From an uncultured bacterium (GTDB taxonomy: Bacteria; Bacteroidota; Bacteroidia; Bacteroidales; JACABE01), in the NCBI GenBank assembly GCA_903911455.1, contig CAIWDQ010000119.1:1-8680 (forward strand): 8,680 nt of DNA, read 5' to 3'. Within the stretch, counting starts at the first letter, position 1, and each line of letters begins with the position of its first letter. Both the position numbers and the translations under genes were made by a program. Of the stretch, positions 1-5,694 are shown one piece after another. The notes under the pieces are model-generated. The model was not told the origin of the DNA. It made no database searches and worked only from the letters and a program-made list of their open reading frames with translations.

Positions 1-51
1 AATAAAAGAATTATTTAATCAATAAATGAATTCGGTATTAAAAGTGGCACA

Positions 52-132
52 ACGTCATTGCGAACGAAGTGAAGCAATCTCATTCAGTACTCAATCAATA
101 GATTGCTTCGTCGTGCCTCCTCGCAATGACGT
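52..132. repeat. Imperfect palindromic intergenic element, probable dispersed repeat
   Basis: Two inverted arms are visible. Bases 52-63 (ACGTCATTGCGA) pair perfectly with 121-132, and 71-80 (GAAGCAATCT) pair perfectly with 100-109. Between them are a short unmatched internal loop and a 19-base apical loop (81-99). The element lies 49 bases past the ppx stop codon. Its wording (GTCATTGCGA ... GAAGCAATCT ... AGATTGCTTC ... TCGCAATGAC) resembles short palindromic repeats I recall as scattered between genes in many bacterial genomes; that recollection is not tested here. The transcript would fold into a long hairpin, which could protect or end the ppx mRNA, but no clear T-tract follows on the minus strand. 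No open frame is supported in bases 1-180. Confidence 0.75.
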
Positions 133-180
133 CGTTTCCAAAGTTAAATTACTTGTAAGATCGTAAACATTAATAAAAAA

Positions 181-1065
181 TTAAATACCTTTTTTATACT
201 TATCATACATTTTATAAATCAAACCATCGGCCAAGCCAACACGTGGAGCTATAATGGTTTCAAGATTGGCAGCCTTCATAATTTCAAGATAAATTTTGGC
301 AGCGGGCACTATAACGTCGGCACGATCGGGACGAAGACCCATCTTTTCAATCCTATCTTTTAAAGGGATGCCTTTTAAAGTTTTATAAGCATATCTGAGC
401 TGTGTAAAAGTCATACTATTATCAGTTGCATTGCCGTAAAGTTTCACCAAACGGTTGATGTTACCGCCTGTACCAACACAATTTATCCTGCCAAAGTCAG
501 ACCTAAATCCCTTAAGCCACTCATGCATATCATCCCATTCATGGTCTTCAACTTTCTTGTTGAGCAATCTTACAGTACCTAAATTAAATGAATTAGATTT
601 ATTAAACTTATGATTCTTAAGAACAGACACTTCGGTACTACCACCACCAACATCAATATACATAGTAGTAGTATACTCATTGTTGAAATCCATGTTGTTA
701 GCACTTCTTATGATATTGGCTTCTTCCATACCATCAACCACATTCACTTGCATGCCAATTTCGTTAAGAATGCGCTCAACGATTTCATCTTTATTACTAG
801 CTTCACGCATAGCTGAAGTAGCACACGCTTCGTAATCTATGGGGTTGTAAACCTCAATAAGAAGCTTAAAAGCCTTTAAAGTTTTGATGAGTTTCTCAAG
901 GCGGATATCAGAGATTTTGCCCGATTTAAAAACATCTTCACCCAAACGCAAAGGGATACGCATCAGGGTAGCTTTGGCAGCATTAGGAATGTTATTATTT
1001 TCGTAAACATTGGCAAAAAGAAGACGTACAGCATTAGAACCTATGTCAATAGAAGCAAAAAGCAT
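181..1065 (-). CDS. ppx: Exopolyphosphatase / guanosine pentaphosphatase family protein (Ppx/GppA)
   Basis: This 294-residue protein belongs to the ASKHA-fold Ppx/GppA family, which releases phosphate from the ends of polyphosphate and/or converts pppGpp to ppGpp in the cytoplasm. The N-terminal phosphate-binding motif is IDIGSNAVRLL (residues 6-16). ATSAMREA (82-89) and the GMEEA segment (112-116) carry the usual catalytic acid region. The second phosphate motif is DVGGGSTEV (138-146), followed by GTGGN (198-202), RPDRADVI (245-252) and GLADGL (277-282). The protein has only the two ASKHA domains and lacks the C-terminal helical/HD-like half of the roughly 500-residue E. coli Ppx; short forms are common in Bacteroidetes. 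Its ATG lies 3 nt after the ppk stop, so it is the last gene of a sixA-ppk-ppx operon. Ppx and GppA activity cannot be separated from sequence; the ppk neighbour favours polyphosphate. Confidence 0.93.
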   Translation of the reverse strand: MLFASIDIGSNAVRLLFANVYENNNIPNAAKATLMRIPLRLGEDVFKSGKISDIRLEKLIKTLKAFKLLIEVYNPIDYEACATSAMREASNKDEIVERILNEIGMQVNVVDGMEEANIIRSANNMDFNNEYTTTMYIDVGGGSTEVSVLKNHKFNKSNSFNLGTVRLLNKKVEDHEWDDMHEWLKGFRSDFGRINCVGTGGNINRLVKLYGNATDNSMTFTQLRYAYKTLKGIPLKDRIEKMGLRPDRADVIVPAAKIYLEIMKAANLETIIAPRVGLADGLIYKMYDKYKKGI

Positions 1066-1068
1066 AAC

Positions 1069-3150
1069 TTATATTTTATTATTACAGTATTTATGTTTAA
1101 GATAATTATATATTTCAATCTGCGAACGATAGCGTTCTTTAATTTCAGTAGTTTTGTACGAATTAGGATTAACAGCACTTATCTGACGAGCCTTCACATT
1201 ATCCTTTAACTGAATGTTTAAGATCTCTTTTAATACCTTTTGAATCCTCTTGTCGTAAACAGGTGTGGTAACCTCAATACGATGATCCAGATTACGTTGC
1301 ATCCAGTCGGCCGAACCAATATAATACTTCTCATCATTATTATTACAGAAAACCATGATGCGGGAATGTTCAAGATACTTATCCACGATGCTTATCGCTT
1401 CAATGTTTTCACTCAAACCGGGAATGCCCGGAACAAGAACACAAATAGCTCGTATTATAAGCTTTATCTTAACATTAGCCTGGCTAGCTTCATATAGTTT
1501 CTTAATAATAGCATCATCAACAAGATTATTTAATTTAATCGTCATCCATGCAGGTTTACCTTCTTTGGCATTGTTTATCTCGTTCTCTATCATTGTCATG
1601 AAGAAATCACGCGTATTAAAAGGAGACACAATTAGACTTTCAAAGTCGGGACGATTATATTTAGCTTCAAATAGATGGAAAACCTTATTAACATCAGAAG
1701 TAATATGCTTATTAGCAGTCAATAAATGCACATCAGAATATATTTTAGTAGTGATCTCGTTGGGATTGCCCGTACCGATAGCGGCATAATAAACATTCTC
1801 ATTGTTTTCCTTACGGCGAATAAGAATTAATTTGCAATGCACCTTATAACCAGGTATGTTCTGAATAACTTTAGCACCTTCATCCTGCAATCGCTCAGCC
1901 CAATAAATGTTAGCCTGTTCATCAAAACGAGCCTGTAACTCAATGTAAACGGTAACGTCCTTACCATTACGCACAGCATTAATCAAAGCATTAATAACTC
2001 TTGAATCCTTAGCTGCTCTGTAAATAGTCATTTTAATAGCCTTAACAGCAGGGTCAATTGACGCCTCTCGCAGAAGATCAATTATATGTTGGAACGACTG
2101 ATATGGATAATTAAGCAGAATATCACTCTTCTTGATTACGTCAAGCATGCTTTTGTTTCGCGCAAACATCTTGCACTCAAGAGGAGTAAGTTCATCGTAT
2201 AACAAATGTTTAAATCTGGGTATGATAGGGAAGTTCATAAAGTCCTTAAAGTTATGATACTGCCCGCCTTTCTTAAGGGTATCTTTCTTTTTAATGTTAA
2301 ACTTTTTCACAAGCTTATCAAGCAAATGCTGAGGTATCCTTTCGTCATAAATAAACCTAACAGTAGCTCCATGTTTACGTTGCTTAATACTGGCACTCAT
2401 AATCTCCATAAAGCTCTTAGACACATCATTATCAATATCCAACTCAGCATCTCTGGTAAACTTAATAGTATATGCTTCAAAGATATCATACCCAAATATT
2501 GAGAAGATATCAGACAAACAATAACGAATAATATCGTCAAGTAAGATGATGTTAATCGGCTCATCCTCATTAAAAGGTAGTATTAAGAAACGCGACAACG
2601 AATAAGTTGGGATTTCAATAAGCGCATAATCTTCTTTGGCAGGATCAGAGCTCTGTTTAAGGTCAACAGCCAGATAAATTGACTTGTCGCGCAAGCTGGC
2701 AAAGTTATAAAAGTGATCAAGCATAATAGGAAACAAATGCTGACGAACATGTTCGCTAAAATACTTCTTAACAATAGTGCCTTGCTTCGGAGTTAGCTGT
2801 GTTTCATTAATAAAAAAGATCTTCTCATTAGCTAATTCGTGCTGAATATCTTTATAAATCTTAGTAAATTCTTTTTGAAGATGCGTAATCTTCTTGTCAA
2901 TTTCCCTTAAAGTATGAGCAGGTTTTACAAACAACTCATGGTACTGAGTAGCATCGCCAAACTTAAGAATACGGTTGAGAGTAGCCACCCTAACTCTAAA
3001 GAATTCGTCCTGATTGTTAGAGTAAATTCCAAGGAATATCAAACGTTCTATTAAAGGTGTTGCAGGATCCTTTGCTTCCTGCATAACTCTCTCGTTGAAG
3101 TATATCCAACTTATCTCCCTATTGATATTACTTTGAATTTTATTTGGCAT
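1069..3150 (-). CDS. ppk1: Polyphosphate kinase 1
   Basis: This 693-residue enzyme, of normal family length, reversibly transfers the gamma phosphate of ATP to a growing polyphosphate chain through a phosphohistidine intermediate. The N-terminal domain opens with REISWIYFNERV (11-22) and SNNQDEFFRVRVA (44-56), both family hallmarks. The catalytic C-terminal PLD-like half holds ARFDEQANIYWAERL (407-421) and GYKVHCKL (434-441), whose His438 matches the autophosphorylated histidine of E. coli PPK (His435). YLEHSRI (592-598) contains His595, matching the second essential histidine (His592). SADWMQRNLDHRIEV (613-627) closes the active site. One departure is GTGNPNE (459-465), where I expect Phe in place of Pro. 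The ATG starts 9 nt after the sixA stop, and ppx follows 3 nt downstream. No strong Shine-Dalgarno is seen, as is usual in this phylum. Confidence 0.97.
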   Translation of the reverse strand: MPNKIQSNINREISWIYFNERVMQEAKDPATPLIERLIFLGIYSNNQDEFFRVRVATLNRILKFGDATQYHELFVKPAHTLREIDKKITHLQKEFTKIYKDIQHELANEKIFFINETQLTPKQGTIVKKYFSEHVRQHLFPIMLDHFYNFASLRDKSIYLAVDLKQSSDPAKEDYALIEIPTYSLSRFLILPFNEDEPINIILLDDIIRYCLSDIFSIFGYDIFEAYTIKFTRDAELDIDNDVSKSFMEIMSASIKQRKHGATVRFIYDERIPQHLLDKLVKKFNIKKKDTLKKGGQYHNFKDFMNFPIIPRFKHLLYDELTPLECKMFARNKSMLDVIKKSDILLNYPYQSFQHIIDLLREASIDPAVKAIKMTIYRAAKDSRVINALINAVRNGKDVTVYIELQARFDEQANIYWAERLQDEGAKVIQNIPGYKVHCKLILIRRKENNENVYYAAIGTGNPNEITTKIYSDVHLLTANKHITSDVNKVFHLFEAKYNRPDFESLIVSPFNTRDFFMTMIENEINNAKEGKPAWMTIKLNNLVDDAIIKKLYEASQANVKIKLIIRAICVLVPGIPGLSENIEAISIVDKYLEHSRIMVFCNNNDEKYYIGSADWMQRNLDHRIEVTTPVYDKRIQKVLKEILNIQLKDNVKARQISAVNPNSYKTTEIKERYRSQIEIYNYLKHKYCNNKI

Positions 3151-3159
3151 AAAAGCGAT

Positions 3160-3654
3160 TTATTTAAGCATTTTAGGATAGATAACGAAACGAGTATGCC
3201 TTTTTGCATTCACTATTTCATTCCATTTATCAGTTTCAAATTCAACACAAACTACACCTGATGTTGGAAGATAGTCAACATACTCAGTAAGGAAGTAGTT
3301 AGCAAAGTTAGTAATAGTAGGGTTATGACCAACCATTACCATAGTATGTTTAGTATCAGGAGTTCCATTCACAACATCAAAAAGATTGTCAAGAGTAGAT
3401 TCATACACCTTTTCTTCAATAACAATATCTTTAACAGGATAAGCTAAGCCTTCAGCAATTATCTTAGCCGTTTCATGAGCTCTAACTGCATGACTTGAAA
3501 GGATTACATCCGGTTTAATATTCTTCTTTGTCAGAAAGTTTATAATCTTTTGTGTCCTTTTAACTCCCTTTTCAATCAATGGACGTTCTTCATCTCTCAA
3601 TTCAGGAAACTCCCACGTTGACTTTGCATGACGCATTAAATACAATGTTTTCAT
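3160..3654 (-). CDS. sixA: SixA-like phosphohistidine phosphatase (histidine phosphatase superfamily)
   Basis: This 164-residue protein is the size of the small SixA branch of the histidine phosphatase superfamily, which removes phosphate from phosphohistidine in partner proteins. The nucleophile motif is LMRHAKSTW (6-14), with Arg8 and His9. SSHAVRAHETA (53-63) supplies the second conserved arginine (Arg58). VGHNPTI (108-114) gives the second active-site histidine (His110). No signal peptide or membrane segment is present, so it should act in the cytoplasm. It is the first gene of the sixA-ppk1-ppx operon. PPK1 works through a phosphohistidine, so that enzyme is an attractive but unproven partner; a phosphorelay Hpt protein is the classical target. 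The start is the ATG about 45 nt downstream of a TACTTTTG element on the same strand. Confidence 0.88.
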   Translation of the reverse strand: MKTLYLMRHAKSTWEFPELRDEERPLIEKGVKRTQKIINFLTKKNIKPDVILSSHAVRAHETAKIIAEGLAYPVKDIVIEEKVYESTLDNLFDVVNGTPDTKHTMVMVGHNPTITNFANYFLTEYVDYLPTSGVVCVEFETDKWNEIVNAKRHTRFVIYPKMLK

Positions 3655-3704
3655 CTATTCTTTAGTATGATTTATATATTGATATTACTTCTTAAATTAT
3701 TCTC

Positions 3705-3712
3705 CAAAAGTA
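3705..3712 (-). promoter_or_regulatory. Candidate -7 element for the sixA-ppk1-ppx operon
   Basis: Read on the minus strand this is TACTTTTG, matching the Bacteroidetes -7 consensus TAnnTTTG. It would start transcription near 3699 and leave a leader of about 45 nt before the sixA ATG at 3654. No TTTG lies at the expected 19-21 base distance upstream (the nearest, 3728-3725, is 12 bases away), so the call rests on one element and on its position at the head of the operon. Confidence 0.4.
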
Positions 3713-3804
3713 AGAATATATTTGCAAACTGTATATTAATTTTCACATTTTATTAATTCTTTTGTATAAAAAGGTTGTATTAAATGCGTCAGGCACATTT
3801 TTTG

Positions 3805-3812
3805 TATCTTTG
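3805..3812 (+). promoter_or_regulatory. Candidate -7 element for the glycosyltransferase-tsaC pair
   Basis: TATCTTTG matches the TAnnTTTG consensus exactly. Initiation about 7 bases downstream would give a leader of about 45 nt before the ATG at 3866. No -33 TTTG sits at the usual spacing; a TTG at 3775-3777 is too far. The 211-bp region 3655-3865 therefore appears to hold two divergent promoters, one for each operon. I see no hairpin terminator or other gene in it. Confidence 0.5.
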
Positions 3813-3865
3813 CAACTTCAATTACTAATGAATAAACAAAAGTAATTTAATCGGGTTTTATCAAT

Positions 3866-4858
3866 ATGAAGAAAATACTCATCATACAAACTGCATCAAT
3901 AGGTGATGTTATACTTGCAACTCCATTGCTTGAGAAACTGCATTATATGTATGAAGATGCTAATATAGATTTCTTATTAAAGCGTGGTAATGAATCCTTA
4001 TTTACTAATCATCCCTTTATAAATCAACTTATAGTTTGGGATAAGAAGACTTCTAAATATAAAAACCTTTTTAATATTGTTAAACAGATAAGAAAAACTA
4101 AGTATGATCTGGTTATTAATATACAAAGATTTCTTTCTAGTGGTATAATAACTGTTCTTTCGGGAGCAAAAGAAACTATTGGTTTTGATAAGAACCCTGC
4201 TTCAATGTTTTTTACAAAGAAAATTATTCATAAGATAGGTAAAGAGTATAAAGGTATTCATGAGATTGATCGCAATCTTGAGCTTCTTGCACACTTAGAT
4301 TGTGATAAGAAGTTTACAGTAAAACTTTATCCTTCAGAAGGAGATTATGCAAATGTAAATGGATATAAATCCAATAAGTATTTATGTGTTGCGCCTGCAT
4401 CCTTATGGCAAACAAAGCAATATCCTGCTGTGAAGTGGATAGAGTTTATTAATGCCGTGCCCCCAGCTTATACTATCTATTTATTAGGGTCTAATGCTGA
4501 TATTACTTTATGTGATGAGATTAAAGATACTTCAACTTATACTGATATTGTAAATCTGGCAGGTAAACTTACTATGCTTGAATCGGCTGCACTAATGAAA
4601 GATGCAACAATGAACTATGTTAATGATTCAGCTCCTTTACATCTTACCTCTTCAATGAATGCAAAGGTGACTGCAATCTTTTGTTCAACAGTTACTGACT
4701 TTGGTTTTGGTCCTTTAGCTGATGATTCGGTTGTAGTAGAAACTACTGAAAAACTAAACTGTCGTCCTTGTGGGTTACATGGTTACAGAGAGTGCCCTGA
4801 GAAACATTTTAAGTGTGCAATGACAATAAACAAACAACAACTATTAGCACGAATATGA
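3866..4858 (+). CDS. Glycosyltransferase family 9 protein (ADP-heptose:LPS heptosyltransferase-like)
   Basis: This 330-residue GT-B fold enzyme resembles WaaF/RfaF heptosyltransferases, which add sugars from ADP-activated donors to the LPS core at the inner face of the cytoplasmic membrane. The N-terminus MKKILIIQTASIGDVILATP (1-20) is the typical first strand and glycine loop, the acceptor side. APASLWQTKQYPAVKWIEF (176-194) matches the donor-phosphate motif, and NDSAPLHLTSSMNAKVTAIF (253-272) is the conserved sugar-nucleotide site. Residues 299-317 hold a Cys/His cluster, CxxCxxHxxxxCxxxHxxC, which looks able to bind a metal ion or form disulfides; I recall similar clusters in Bacteroidetes relatives. 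There is no signal peptide. The stop overlaps the start of tsaC (ATGA). The exact donor sugar and acceptor cannot be read from sequence, so no gene symbol is given. Confidence 0.88.
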   Translation: MKKILIIQTASIGDVILATPLLEKLHYMYEDANIDFLLKRGNESLFTNHPFINQLIVWDKKTSKYKNLFNIVKQIRKTKYDLVINIQRFLSSGIITVLSGAKETIGFDKNPASMFFTKKIIHKIGKEYKGIHEIDRNLELLAHLDCDKKFTVKLYPSEGDYANVNGYKSNKYLCVAPASLWQTKQYPAVKWIEFINAVPPAYTIYLLGSNADITLCDEIKDTSTYTDIVNLAGKLTMLESAALMKDATMNYVNDSAPLHLTSSMNAKVTAIFCSTVTDFGFGPLADDSVVVETTEKLNCRPCGLHGYRECPEKHFKCAMTINKQQLLARI

Positions 4859-5439
4859 AAGTAGACATCAATATATTCAATCAAGAAATAAACAACGCAT
4901 TAAAAGTATTACAAAAAGTCGGTACACTCTTGTATCCAACTGATACTATCTGGGGTATAGGCTGCGATTCTACCAATAAGAAAGCAGTAGATAAGATTTA
5001 TGATATTAAGAATCGTGATAAGACTAAAAGTCTTATAGTCTTGATTGATTCAGTTGATAAACTAGAGGATTATGTTGTTAATATACCTGACATTACTTAT
5101 GATTTGATTAATAACATAAATCGTCCTTTGACTATCATTTATCCTAAAGCAAAAAATATTGCTACAAATGTAATGGCTGATGATGGAAGCCTCGCAATAC
5201 GAATTGTTAAAGATGATTTCTGCAAAGAATTGATAAAACAGTTTGGTAAACCTATTGTATCTACTTCGGCTAATTTTTCAGGTGAACCTACTGCTGTTCA
5301 TTTCAAACAAATATCTGAAACACTTAAATCAAAGATGGACTATATTGTAAGTATATTTCATAATGAAATTAAAGAGATAGCTCCTTCTCAAATAATTCAA
5401 CTTACAACAGACAATTCATTTAAGGTTATCAGAAAATAA
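4855..5439 (+). CDS. tsaC: L-threonylcarbamoyladenylate synthase (TsaC/YrdC/Sua5 family)
   Basis: This 194-residue protein is the length of the single-domain TsaC type. It makes threonylcarbamoyl-AMP from threonine, bicarbonate and ATP, the first step of the t6A37 modification of ANN-decoding tRNAs. Visible motifs are YPTDTIWGIG (27-36), the KNRDKTK segment (52-58, the KxR ATP/threonine-binding signature), RPLTIIYP (90-97), the SLAIRI strand (112-117), PIVSTSAN (133-140) and PSQII (177-181). I chose the ATG at 4855 because it overlaps the upstream TGA as ATGA and gives the normal family N-terminus. An in-frame ATG at 4813 would add 14 unrelated residues inside the glycosyltransferase gene. 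The C-terminal Sua5 domain is absent. Translation is probably coupled to the upstream gene. Confidence 0.92.
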   Translation: MKVDINIFNQEINNALKVLQKVGTLLYPTDTIWGIGCDSTNKKAVDKIYDIKNRDKTKSLIVLIDSVDKLEDYVVNIPDITYDLINNINRPLTIIYPKAKNIATNVMADDGSLAIRIVKDDFCKELIKQFGKPIVSTSANFSGEPTAVHFKQISETLKSKMDYIVSIFHNEIKEIAPSQIIQLTTDNSFKVIRK

Positions 5440-5537
5440 TCCCTGACTTTTGCATTAACTTTCATCTTTTTTGTTATTATAATTAAACCTTCTTTAGTTA
5501 AAACAATCTAAACAACTTGTATTAAAAGCAAAATTTA

Positions 5538-5569
5538 TTTGCAATTAAGCATTCTTGTTATTATCTTTG
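5538..5569 (+). promoter_or_regulatory. Bacteroidetes-type promoter for the BACON-repeat gene
   Basis: TTTG at 5538-5541 and TATCTTTG at 5562-5569 are separated by 20 bases, which fits the primary sigma factor (sigma-ABfr) consensus TTTG-N19-21-TAnnTTTG almost perfectly. Transcription would start near 5576 and give a leader of about 120 nt. A second TAnnTTTG copy (TACTTTTG, 5604-5611) lacks a -33 partner. The -33 box sits in a 5-bp inverted repeat, GCAAA (5528-5532) with TTTGC (5538-5542). No tsaC terminator hairpin is seen in the 255-bp gap 5440-5694. Confidence 0.72.
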
Positions 5570-5571
5570 TG

Positions 5572-5604
5572 GTGTTAATTTTAAGCGTGTTAATTATTGT
5601 TAAT
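5572..5604 (+). repeat. Short direct repeats in the 5' leader of the BACON-repeat gene
   Basis: GTGTTAATT occurs at 5572-5580 and again at 5587-5595, and GTTAAT recurs at 5599-5604. The copies lie at or just after the predicted transcription start. They might be a binding site for a regulator, but in AT-rich DNA such short copies can arise by chance. Confidence 0.3.
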
Positions 5605-5694
5605 ACTTTTGTCACAGGCAACTAAATTAAGTGTTTTGTTGTCTATATTATATTGAATTTATATGTTGATTTTAATCATTTAATAAGAATAGTC

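Noticed and set aside
1240..2502. Plus-strand open frames opposite ppk1
   Set aside because: They lie fully inside a gene with intact family motifs in the other strand and show no family features.
4813..4854. Earlier in-frame ATG for tsaC adding 14 residues
   Set aside because: The extra residues lie inside the glycosyltransferase gene and are unlike the family N-terminus. The ATG at 4855 forms a typical ATGA overlap.
5440..5537. Rho-independent terminator after tsaC
   Set aside because: There is a T-run near 5467-5473 but no stable stem before it.
5653..5694. Upstream in-frame TTG start for the BACON-repeat protein
   Set aside because: It would place 14 residues, including acidic and polar ones, before a normal MKK signal peptide. 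The ATG at 5695 gives a standard export signal.
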